Positions 9,406 to 15,735 of a stretch of 17,140 nt of DNA are shown one piece after another. The first letter of the stretch is position 1. The number at the start of each line of letters is the position of its first letter. The position numbers and the translations under genes were made by a program. The stretch is from an uncultured Alistipes sp. Its GTDB lineage: Bacteria > Bacteroidota > Bacteroidia > Bacteroidales > Rikenellaceae. The DNA is taken from NCBI GenBank assembly GCA_904502075.1, contig CAJGDL010000020.1, forward strand, positions 1-17,140, given 5' to 3'. The notes under the pieces are model-generated. The model had not been told where the DNA came from, ran no database searches, and saw only the letters and a program-made list of their open reading frames with translations.

Positions 9406-11706
9406 ATGATGAAACAATGGCTTAAAATAGGGATTTCGCTCCTGCTTGCCTGCTTGCTTTCGGTGGGGGCTTCGGCCCAAGGTATCGGGGTTGTCATGAG
9501 TGGCGGAGGAGCCAAGGGACTCTATCACATCGGGGTGCTGAAGGCGCTCGAGGAGGCGGGTGTCCCCATTGATTATGTGGCAGGAACCTCCATGGGAGCC
9601 ATCGTGGGGGCTCTCTATGCCGCAGGCTATTCGCCCGAGGAGATGGAGGCTATCGTTGCTACCGGAGAGGTCAAAGAGTGGGTCTCCGGCAAGATTGACA
9701 ACAGCCATCGTTACTACTATCGCGATATCGGCAGCGTGCCTCCGATGATCTCGATCCATGTCGGCTTTAAGAACAATCCCGAAGGAAGGCGCAAATTCTT
9801 GCTCCCCAACAGTTTGCTCTCCTCTACGCAGGTCGATATGGCTTTGGTTGGGCTGCTCGCACCGGCCGACGAGGCCTCGGGGCATGATTTCGACGACCTC
9901 TTTGTCCCCTACCGCTGTGTGGCAGCCGATATGAACGCTCGTCGTCAGGTGGTGTTGCGCCAAGGCGATTTGGCGCAGGCTGTGCGAGCCTCCATGTCAA
10001 TCCCCTTGGCATTCAGTCCCATACAGCAAGATTCGATGTTGCTCTACGACGGAGGTGTCTACAACAACTTTCCGTGGCGGGAACTCGATGCCGAATTTTC
10101 GCCCGAGTTGATAATCGGTTCCATCTGCGTCAACAGTCAGCGCCGCGTGGACGAGGAGAGCGGACTTATCGACCAGGGCATGATGTTCATGATGAACAAG
10201 ACCGATTATGCCATGCCCGAGGGGCGGAGTATTGCCATCGAACGCGCCGTGCCCGTTGGCATGCTCGATTTCGAGCGTTCGATGGAGGTCATTGCCTGGG
10301 GCTATGAAGATACCCGAGCCAAATTGCCCGAAATATTGGCTCGTATCGACACCCTGCGCCCCAAGACCGAGGTGGAGAGCCGTCGTGCCGCCTTCCGTGC
10401 GCAGTGCCCTCCGCTGATCTTTGACCACTACACCATCTCCGGTATCAACAACGCCAAGACCAACTACGCGCGCGACTTCCTCGAGGTCGATGAGTTCAAT
10501 CGCTGGGGAGCGTTGCGAGGTCGAGAACAGGAGCTCCCCTTCGAGGTGTTCCGCGACAACCTCTATTCGATTGTCGCCGGAGGCGATTTCACGACCGAAT
10601 TTCCCCAGGTGAGCTACAACGCGGCGAACGAACGCTACTCGATCGCCATGCAACTGAAATATAAACCGAGTTTCAAGGTAATGGTGGGAGGAAATATCTC
10701 CTCCACCCCCTTTAACCAGGCCTACATCGGGCTACGCTACCAACTCATCAACCGCGTGGCGCAAACCTTCTACGGTGACCTCTACGTTGGCCCCGTCTAT
10801 TCGTCGGGCTCGGTGGGTGGCCGTACCGATTTCTTCTGGCGCGAACCGATCTTTTTGGACTACAGCTTCAACTTCTCGGCCAAGAATCTGCGTCACGGAA
10901 ACTTTGGAGCCCTGACCCAAATCACCAACACGGAACAGGTGCGCCGCAACGAACTCTTCGGATCGCTCACCATGGGTCTTCCGCTCACGCGCCGCAGCCT
11001 GATCTCGTTGCGCATGAATGGCGGAAACATCAACTTCCGCTACTCGCCGGTTGTGGGCGACCCCGCCTTGCTGGACCATACCCGTTTCTCCTATGTGGCC
11101 GGGAAACTCGAAATCGCCCGCAATACCCTCGACAAGGCGCTCTACCCGACCCGTGGAAGCCACCTCTCGCTCTCGGGAATTGGAGTTTGGGGCCGCGATA
11201 AGTTCGATCCGGGAGATCTCGACCTCTTCCAGAGTGCGATTGATCGTAGCTGGTTTGGTGCCCGCTTCAAGTGGGATCAATATTGGCCCTTAGCCTCGTG
11301 GGTAACCTTGGGTCTGAATGTCGATGCCGTGGCGACCAACCTTCCTGATTTTACGAACGAACGAGCCTCCAATATGGCACTCCCCTGCTACCAACCGATT
11401 CCCCATGCCAATATGGTCTACATGGCTGATTTTCATGCAAAACGCTATGTGGCCGGAGGTTTGATGCCTACCTTCCGTTTTACCCCCTCGTTCCTCTTCC
11501 GTGCGGGATTCTACGCGATGTACCGCGATCAGGAGGACTCGAAAACGGGCCTGCACTACATCTCCGAGGCCTCGCTGATCTACCACACGCCGCTGGGCCC
11601 CGTGAGCCTCTCGCTGACCAAGTACGAACTCGACTCATGGGACAATATGTACCTGATGTTCAACTTCGGGTACGCCATCTTCGCCCCCCGCGGCACCTTC
11701 TATTAG
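9406..11706 (+). CDS. Patatin-like phospholipase fused to POTRA and outer-membrane barrel
   Basis: This is a predicted type Vd (PlpD-like) autotransporter, a lipolytic enzyme carried to or through the outer membrane by its own barrel. It has 766 residues. A signal peptide spans about 1-24 (ending GASAQ). The patatin domain (26-240) has the oxyanion loop GGGAKG (33-38), the nucleophile motif GTSMG with S62, and the catalytic DGG with D215, so the Ser-Asp dyad is intact. A linker follows, then one POTRA-like segment (about 337-420, IFDHYTISGINN onwards), then a C-terminal barrel of the BamA/FhaC type with alternating aromatic strands (about 421-766) ending in Phe-Tyr. The ATG at 9406 is followed by a second ATG one codon later, and either could be used. 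It is transcribed alone, divergent from pheS, with a strong terminator 22 bp after the stop. The substrate is unknown; glycero-phospholipids are likely from the family. Confidence 0.93.
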   Translation: MMKQWLKIGISLLLACLLSVGASAQGIGVVMSGGGAKGLYHIGVLKALEEAGVPIDYVAGTSMGAIVGALYAAGYSPEEMEAIVATGEVKEWVSGKIDNSHRYYYRDIGSVPPMISIHVGFKNNPEGRRKFLLPNSLLSSTQVDMALVGLLAPADEASGHDFDDLFVPYRCVAADMNARRQVVLRQGDLAQAVRASMSIPLAFSPIQQDSMLLYDGGVYNNFPWRELDAEFSPELIIGSICVNSQRRVDEESGLIDQGMMFMMNKTDYAMPEGRSIAIERAVPVGMLDFERSMEVIAWGYEDTRAKLPEILARIDTLRPKTEVESRRAAFRAQCPPLIFDHYTISGINNAKTNYARDFLEVDEFNRWGALRGREQELPFEVFRDNLYSIVAGGDFTTEFPQVSYNAANERYSIAMQLKYKPSFKVMVGGNISSTPFNQAYIGLRYQLINRVAQTFYGDLYVGPVYSSGSVGGRTDFFWREPIFLDYSFNFSAKNLRHGNFGALTQITNTEQVRRNELFGSLTMGLPLTRRSLISLRMNGGNINFRYSPVVGDPALLDHTRFSYVAGKLEIARNTLDKALYPTRGSHLSLSGIGVWGRDKFDPGDLDLFQSAIDRSWFGARFKWDQYWPLASWVTLGLNVDAVATNLPDFTNERASNMALPCYQPIPHANMVYMADFHAKRYVAGGLMPTFRFTPSFLFRAGFYAMYRDQEDSKTGLHYISEASLIYHTPLGPVSLSLTKYELDSWDNMYLMFNFGYAIFAPRGTFY

Positions 11707-11728
11707 CATTCGGAAGCCGTAGTGCATA

Positions 11729-11768
11729 AAATAATACGAGCAACTTTTAAGGGTTGCTCGTATTATTT
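11729..11768 (+). terminator. Terminator of the patatin gene
   Basis: The perfect 16-bp arms AAATAATACGAGCAAC (11729-11744) and GTTGCTCGTATTATTT (11753-11768) are separated by an 8-nt loop and begin 22 bp after the stop codon. The distal half of the stem is A/T-rich, so an A-tract precedes and a U-rich tract ends the hairpin on both strands. It could work in both directions. Confidence 0.85.
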
Positions 11769-11790
11769 ATATACCCCATATATACCCCAT
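11769..11790. repeat. Two tandem copies of an 11-bp unit
   Basis: ATATACCCCAT occurs twice in a row (11769-11779 and 11780-11790), directly after the patatin terminator. No function is evident. Confidence 0.6.
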
Positions 11791-11847
11791 CCTGCCGGAG
11801 CACCGACCCTCAACTACGCGATGCTTGTCCGAACCGCCATGGACTGA

Positions 11848-12157
11848 CGAGTTCCCTTATCCGCACAAAAAAAGCGACTGTCTTTAAGACAATCGCTTTC
11901 GTGCAATATCGTGACAGATTATCGAACACGCAGCAGCGGGACTCGAACAGCGGCAGAAGCCGAGAGCAAACCGAAGGGAGGTTGTTGCAATCAAAGATTG
12001 TCGGGATTGATGGGCGATGTGGCGAAAATCTCTTTTCAGACACAATCGCACAGCAAGCACGAATATTTGCATAGCAAACAACAACCGACCATAGACAAGT
12101 CTGCCGAGGCGCAACACGCTGAACGAGTCCCTTTATCCGCACAAAAAAAAGCGACTG
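11848..12157 (+). repeat. Direct repeats containing a copy of the tRNA-Leu 3' end
   Basis: Two similar blocks lie at 11848-11880 and 12124-12157. Each reads CGAGT(C/T)CC(T/C)TTATCCGCAC (17 of 19 identical), then A7 or A8, then GCGACTG. The 19-bp part of the right copy is identical to the 3' end of the tRNA-Leu gene plus one base, but lies on the opposite strand. The 243 bp between the blocks hold no recognisable gene. They contain GGGACTCGAAC at 11938-11948, the complement of the T-loop region of the tRNA (the same 11 bases at 12185-12195). This looks like a partial duplication of the tRNA 3' region, or like integration-site scars. Confidence 0.7.
11867..11896 (-). terminator. Orphan intrinsic terminator
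   Basis: On the minus strand this is a 10-bp stem (GCGATTGTCT / AGACAGTCGC, one G-U pair) with a 3-nt loop and a run of seven U. On the plus strand the stem has a mismatch and only three U, so the minus strand is the functional one. No gene ends just upstream of it on the minus strand. It may be a backup for tRNA-Leu read-through, or the end of an unrecognised RNA or a lost tRNA copy. Confidence 0.7.
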
Positions 12158-12192
12158 CATTTGGCAGTCGCTCGTGCGGATAAAGGGACTCG
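12124..12192. repeat. 19-bp inverted repeat of the tRNA-Leu 3' end around its terminator
   Basis: The arms CGAGTCCCTTTATCCGCAC (12124-12142) and its exact complement at 12174-12192 flank the tRNA terminator hairpin. The right arm is the 3' T-arm and acceptor strand of the tRNA gene itself. RNA that reads through the terminator could pair its new segment with the tRNA 3' end. Confidence 0.85.
12143..12171 (-). terminator. Terminator of tRNA-Leu
   Basis: On the minus strand an 8-bp stem (GCGACTGC / GCAGTCGC) with a 5-nt loop is followed by eight U. It starts three bases after the tRNA discriminator base, giving a very short trailer. Confidence 0.9.
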
Positions 12193-12256
12193 AACCCCCA
12201 CGCCGTGAGGCATCAGATCCTAAGTCTGACGTGGCTACCAATTACACCATATCCGC
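12175..12256 (-). tRNA. tRNA-Leu (anticodon UAG)
   Basis: This is an 82-nt class II tRNA. The acceptor pairs GCGGATA with TATCCGC and the discriminator is A. The D-arm carries TAATTGGTAGC. The anticodon arm is TCAGA-CTTAGGA-TCTGA, giving the anticodon TAG, which reads CUA and possibly all CUN codons. The long variable arm has a GCC/GGC stem, as expected for Leu. The T-arm is GGGGG-TTCGAGT-CCCTT with two G-U pairs. CCA is not encoded. A -7 box lies 11 bp upstream, and a terminator follows immediately. Confidence 0.95.
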
Positions 12257-12267
12257 AGAATCTTTGG

Positions 12268-12275
12268 CAAAGATA
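12268..12275 (-). promoter_or_regulatory. Promoter -7 box (TATCTTTG) of tRNA-Leu
   Basis: Read on the minus strand this is TATCTTTG, matching TAnnTTTG. It lies 11 bp upstream of the mature tRNA 5' end, so transcription would start almost at the tRNA. The -33 region is T-rich (TTTTC) without a clean TTTG. Confidence 0.6.
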
Positions 12276-12486
12276 GAAAAAAATCGCGATATTTTTGAAA
12301 ATCAGCCGAAAAATGTCGCTTTTATCTCTTTTTGGTTGCGAGTAGGGCTCTTTGGCTTTGCCTTGTTTGTCGTGAGTTCCCTTCGTCCAGGAGGCTGTGC
12401 ATCTGTTTTGAGGAGGGCCATAGGGGTCGGATTGGCCCTCCGAAGATGATAAAAATAGACTTGAAATTTGAAAATTCTTGAAAATT

Positions 12487-12509
12487 CTTGAAAAACTTTC
12501 AAGTTTTTT
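12487..12509 (+). terminator. Candidate plus-strand terminator
   Basis: A 7-bp stem CTTGAAA / TTTCAAG with a 3-nt loop is followed by six T. The stem is A/T-rich, so it is weaker than the other terminators here. No annotated plus-strand gene lies upstream, which raises the question of a small RNA. Confidence 0.45.
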
Positions 12510-12557
12510 CGCTTTGTTGATTGTCGGAGCACGATAAGGTATTTTGACGAAAAAATT

Positions 12558-12592
12558 GAGCAGCAACGGGTTGTGTCGTTGCTGCTCTTTTT
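12558..12592. terminator. Terminator of the S4-domain gene
   Basis: The 10-bp perfect stem GAGCAGCAAC (12558-12567) / GTTGCTGCTC (12578-12587) has a 10-nt loop. On the minus strand it starts seven bases after the stop of the S4 gene and is followed by AATTTTTT. On the plus strand five T follow, so it may work both ways. Confidence 0.85.
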
Positions 12593-12594
12593 AT

Positions 12595-12996
12595 CTACAA
12601 ATCCTCTTCGTCGTCGTAAAAGATGCCGTCCATCAGCGAATCGAGGTCACGTCGCTCCTTTTTGGTGGGGCGGCCCGTGCCGCGGTCGCGGAATACGAAG
12701 ATCGTTTCGCGCGGGGTGTTGAGTTTTGAAAGCTCCTCTTCGGGGGTGATGTTGAGGCAGTAGAGGGGCACATTCTTGGCCGATTGGCGGCTCGAAACCA
12801 ACTCCACGACCTTATATTGGTAGGTCACGGGCATCTTCTTGACCGAGATGCGGTCGCCGATCTTCACCTCGCGCGAGGGTTTGCAGTAGGCATCGTTCAC
12901 CAACACGCGGTTGTTGCGGATGGCATCGGCGGCATCGCTGCGTGTCTTGAAGATGCGCACCGCCCACAGGTATTTGTCCAAACGAATATCGTCCAT
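12595..12996 (-). CDS. S4-domain RNA-binding protein (Hsp15/HslR-like)
   Basis: This is a small cytosolic RNA-binding protein of 133 residues. The S4 fold is at the N-terminus: RLDKYLWAVRIFKTRSDAAD, then NRVLVND and KPSREVKIGDRISVK (5-53). The middle part (YQYKVVELV) fits the Hsp15 type, which binds stalled or dissociated 50S subunits carrying nascent chains. The C-terminus has the basic segment RDRGTGRPTKKERR, also usual for the Hsp15 family, followed by an acidic tail DDEEDL. The ATG at 12996 lies 87 bp after the ftsW stop, and a REP-like palindrome lies between them. A terminator follows directly. It could be transcribed from the dcw operon or from its own promoter; I saw no clear -7 box. 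Confidence 0.88.
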   Translation of the reverse strand: MDDIRLDKYLWAVRIFKTRSDAADAIRNNRVLVNDAYCKPSREVKIGDRISVKKMPVTYQYKVVELVSSRQSAKNVPLYCLNITPEEELSKLNTPRETIFVFRDRGTGRPTKKERRDLDSLMDGIFYDDEEDL

Positions 12997-13015
12997 TTTA
13001 TGAATTATTTCTATT

Positions 13016-13050
13016 CGTCATTGCGAGGAGCGTAGCGACGAGGCAATCTC
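13016..13050. repeat. REP-like dispersed palindromic element
   Basis: The core ATTGCGAGGAGCGTAGCGAC (13020-13039), followed by GAGGCAATCTC, is an imperfect palindrome with outer arms ATTGC/GCAAT. It closely resembles a repeat of the form GTCATTGCGAGGAGC...GCAATC that is scattered between genes in many bacterial genomes. It occupies the gap between ftsW and the S4 gene. Only one copy is visible in this window, so its repeat nature rests on recognition of the sequence. Confidence 0.65.
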
Positions 13051-13083
13051 CTACAAGACGAGATCATATTTTTTTAATCATCG

Positions 13084-14343
13084 TCACCCTTTTTCGGTCA
13101 GGTTTTGGTCTTTGGGTTTGTCGTGCGACTGCTCTTCGTTTTGACGGCTCACCGAGAGCATCATGCCCAAGGCGATGGCCGTAAAGAGGGTCGAGGAGCC
13201 TCCGCGCGAGATCAGGGGCAGAGTTTGGCCTGTCTCGGGGATCAGGTTGAGGGTTACCATGATGTGGAGCAGGGCTTGTGAGGTGATCAGCAGGGCGAGT
13301 CCCAAGACCAAAAGTCCCGGGAAGGCGGTGCCACACCCTTCGAAGATCAGGATGGCGCGGAAGAAGATCCAAAGGTAGAGCATCAGCAACACCAAGGCCA
13401 TGATCAGCCCATACTCTTCGACAAAGAAGGCGTAGGCGTAGTCGCTTTCGGGGTGGGTCATCTCCACACGCATGGCACTCTGTCCGGCCCCCTGGCCCAG
13501 CCAGCCGCCATTGTGGATGGCGATCATCGAGCGTTCGGTGTCGGAGAGCTCCTCCACGGGGATCTCGGTGCGATCCTGACTCCAAAGGTCGATCCAGGTC
13601 TCCACACGACCGCCGGCCGTGGCACTGCGGCCCAGGTGGAGGCTCATGATAAGAAAGACCCCCACAATAGCGAGCCCCACGATCTTGGCCAACTCCCGAA
13701 GTTGTACGCGGCCGATGAGCATCATCACAAGCGAGGTGGCGAAGACCAGCACGGCCGAGGAGGTGTGGGCAGGGAAGATCACCAGGCAGGAGGCAACCAT
13801 CGGCACGAGGATGGGCCATGTCCCCTCCCTCCAAATTTTGACCTGCTTCTTTTCGCGCCAGCGCATGGGGTTGAGGGCCGGGACGATGCGGAGTTTTTCG
13901 ATGATCTTTTGGCGCGAGGCGAGTTGGCGTGCCAAGAAGAGGATGGTGGCCACCTTGAGCCCCTCCGAGGGTTGAAGGTTGAAGCCCAAAACGGGGATCC
14001 AGCGGGCCGCGCCGTTGGTGGAGTAGCCCAAGAAGTAGACCGCCACCGTGAGGCCCAGGAAGAGGAGGTAGATCCAACGCGAGAAGTAGTTGTAGACGCG
14101 GCTGTTGATGCGGTAGACAATCATCAGCACCGCTACCGAGAGGAGCAGGATGATGATCTGATCGCGCAGGAAGTGGGCCGAGGTGCGCGCCGTCGAGGCG
14201 GCATAGGCCATCTTGGCGGTCGACGAATAGACCACCAACACCGAGATCACGGCCAGCACGGCCGCCGTGATCCAAAGTACCTTGTCGCCGCGAAAGAGCC
14301 GCTCCAGGAGGGTCGGCTCATGGCTCTCCACTGTCTGCTTCAT
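13084..14343 (-). CDS. ftsW: SEDS peptidoglycan polymerase FtsW
   Basis: FtsW is the septal lipid II glycosyltransferase, an inner-membrane protein that works with the class B PBP FtsI. It has 419 residues with about ten hydrophobic segments. SEDS hallmarks are present: NGAARWIPVLGFNLQPSE (110-127), HNGGWLGQGAGQS (277-289), the presumed catalytic D301 in HPESDYAYAFFVEEYG, and the family signature NLIPETGQTLPLISRGGSS (366-384). A basic cytoplasmic loop (about 143-176) separates two groups of helices, and the C-terminal tail is charged. RodA is the alternative SEDS member, but the dcw position right after murD indicates FtsW. The gap to murD is 21 bp. Downstream, murG, the usual next gene, is absent and the S4 gene follows. 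Confidence 0.94.
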   Translation of the reverse strand: MKQTVESHEPTLLERLFRGDKVLWITAAVLAVISVLVVYSSTAKMAYAASTARTSAHFLRDQIIILLLSVAVLMIVYRINSRVYNYFSRWIYLLFLGLTVAVYFLGYSTNGAARWIPVLGFNLQPSEGLKVATILFLARQLASRQKIIEKLRIVPALNPMRWREKKQVKIWREGTWPILVPMVASCLVIFPAHTSSAVLVFATSLVMMLIGRVQLRELAKIVGLAIVGVFLIMSLHLGRSATAGGRVETWIDLWSQDRTEIPVEELSDTERSMIAIHNGGWLGQGAGQSAMRVEMTHPESDYAYAFFVEEYGLIMALVLLMLYLWIFFRAILIFEGCGTAFPGLLVLGLALLITSQALLHIMVTLNLIPETGQTLPLISRGGSSTLFTAIALGMMLSVSRQNEEQSHDKPKDQNLTEKG

Positions 14344-14364
14344 CGGGTTTTCGATTTACAATCG

Positions 14365-15729
14365 CTATAAAAGGTTCTCTTGGATCCACTGTTTGAAGAG
14401 ACGGCCACGCTCCTCATAGTTCTTGAAGAGGTCGAACGAGGCGCAGGCGGGCGAGAGGAGTACCGTGTCGCCCGCATGGGCGGCCTTGGCTGCGGCCTTC
14501 ATTGCCTCATCGAGCGACGAGGTGGAGATGATTTCAGGGACGATGCCACGGAAACTCTCCTCCAACTTCTTGTTATCAAGGCCCATGCAGACCAACGTAT
14601 GCACCTTTTCGCGGGCAAAGGCTTTCAGGGGTTCGTAGTCGTTGCCCTTATCGGTACCGCCGGCGATCCAGACCACGGGGCGTTTCATCGACTCCAGGGC
14701 ATACCATACCGAATCGACGTTGGTAGCCTTCGAGTCGTTGATCCACTCCACGCCATTCACCTCTCCCGAGGGCTCTAAGCGGTGTTCCACGGGCGAGAAG
14801 TCGTAGATTGCCTTGCGGATCTTGGCGGGGGTAACACCCGCTGCAAGGGTCGCTAAGGTGGCGGCCATGGCGTTGTAGGTGTTGTGAAGCCCCTTGATCT
14901 GCATCTTGCGGGTGTCCACATTCACCTCCTTGGCCCCTACCACGGCGGTGAACTTGCCCGTATCGCCATCGGGGAAGGCGTCGCCTACGCCGCTTGCCAC
15001 CACCGATTTCACGGCAAAGGGTAGTTGCTTCATGTGGAGGGCCGGGCCACGCTTCTCGATCTCGCGCCAAATCACCTCGTCGTCGCCCGAGTAGATGAAG
15101 TAGTTGCGCGAGTGCTGATTTCGGGTGATGCGCAACTTCGAATCGACATAGTTTTGGAAACAGTAGTCGTAGCGGTCGAGGTGGTCGGGGGTGATGTTCA
15201 TCAACACGGCGATGTCGGCCCGGAAATCGTACATGCCGTCGAGTTGGAAGGAGCTGAGCTCCAATACATACCAATCGTAGCCCCCCTGGGCCACCGAGTA
15301 GGCGAAACTCTCCCCGATGTTGCCTCCCAGGGCCACGCGCTTGCCGGCATCGTGCATGATCTTGTAGATCAGCGAGGTGGTGGTGGTCTTTCCGTTCGAT
15401 CCGGTGATGCAGATGGTCTTGGCCTTTCCTAAGTAGCGGAAGGCGAACTCCATCTCCGAGATGACGGGAATCCCCTTCTCGCGCAACTTTTGAATGATGG
15501 GGGCCTTTTCGGGGATGCCGGGCGATTTGATCACCTCCGAGGCCGAGAGGATCAACTCCTCGGTGTGTCCCCCCTCCTCGTAGTTGATCTTCCATTCGTC
15601 GAGCTTCTGCTTGTAGCGATCAGCGATCTTACCGGCATCGGATAAGAAGACCTCAAAGCCCTTTTTCTGGGCCAGGATGGCCGAACCGTATCCGCTGATT
15701 CCGCCACCCAAAACAACTATTCTTTTCAT
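14365..15729 (-). CDS. murD: UDP-N-acetylmuramoyl-L-alanine--D-glutamate ligase
   Basis: MurD adds D-glutamate to UDP-MurNAc-L-Ala, using ATP, in the cytosol. It has 454 residues. The N-terminal UDP-binding Rossmann domain begins VVLGGGISGYG (5-15). The central ATPase domain has the P-loop TGSNGKTTTT (109-118), ELSSFQL (157-163), NITPDHLDRY (178-187) and K198, the position of the carbamylated lysine in E. coli MurD. The C-terminal domain carries HRLEP, NDSKATN and SPACASFDLFKNYEERG, the MurD-specific end. The segment EKAPIIQKLREKGIPVISEME is also typical of MurD. It starts 6 bp after mraY, so the two are clearly co-transcribed. Confidence 0.97.
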   Translation of the reverse strand: MKRIVVLGGGISGYGSAILAQKKGFEVFLSDAGKIADRYKQKLDEWKINYEEGGHTEELILSASEVIKSPGIPEKAPIIQKLREKGIPVISEMEFAFRYLGKAKTICITGSNGKTTTTSLIYKIMHDAGKRVALGGNIGESFAYSVAQGGYDWYVLELSSFQLDGMYDFRADIAVLMNITPDHLDRYDYCFQNYVDSKLRITRNQHSRNYFIYSGDDEVIWREIEKRGPALHMKQLPFAVKSVVASGVGDAFPDGDTGKFTAVVGAKEVNVDTRKMQIKGLHNTYNAMAATLATLAAGVTPAKIRKAIYDFSPVEHRLEPSGEVNGVEWINDSKATNVDSVWYALESMKRPVVWIAGGTDKGNDYEPLKAFAREKVHTLVCMGLDNKKLEESFRGIVPEIISTSSLDEAMKAAAKAAHAGDTVLLSPACASFDLFKNYEERGRLFKQWIQENLL

Positions 15730-15735
15730 AAGTGA

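Larger units (their letters stand above)
11707..12174. other. Non-coding region left of tRNA-Leu
   Basis: This is about 470 bp without a convincing protein gene. It holds the patatin terminator, a tandem 11-bp repeat, two copies of a tRNA-3'-end repeat and two minus-strand terminator hairpins. Open frames of up to 143 codons cross these hairpins and the tRNA on both strands, overlap each other, and have no domain resemblance, so I do not call them genes. The part at 11900-12120 has no clear structure beyond a T-loop-like 11-mer. Confidence 0.7.
12257..12594. other. Non-coding region right of tRNA-Leu
   Basis: This is 338 bp without a convincing protein gene. It contains the tRNA promoter, a 9-bp inverted repeat (GGAGGGCCA at 12412-12420, TGGCCCTCC at 12433-12441), tandem GAAAATTCTT units (12470-12489), a small hairpin with a U-run on the plus strand (12487-12509), and the terminator of the S4 gene (12558-12592). 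The open frames here overlap each other and run through the hairpins. Confidence 0.6.

Noticed and set aside
12121..12142. A second tRNA gene on the plus strand ending in TATCCGCA
   Set aside because: Only the 3' strand of the acceptor and part of the T-arm are present. No matching 5' acceptor GCGGATA or anticodon arm lies within tRNA distance upstream.
12129..12142. DnaA box-like TTATCCGCA near the tRNA
   Set aside because: It has one mismatch to TTATNCACA and is explained by the copy of the tRNA acceptor strand. There is no cluster of boxes.
11810..12241. 143-codon minus-strand frame (and overlapping plus-strand frames at 11754-12183)
   Set aside because: It runs through the tRNA gene and two terminators, is Cys/Arg/Ser-rich, and competes with several equally long frames.
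13064..14275. 403-codon minus-strand frame overlapping ftsW
   Set aside because: It lies in another frame of ftsW with Pro/Arg/His-rich composition. The ftsW frame has all family motifs.
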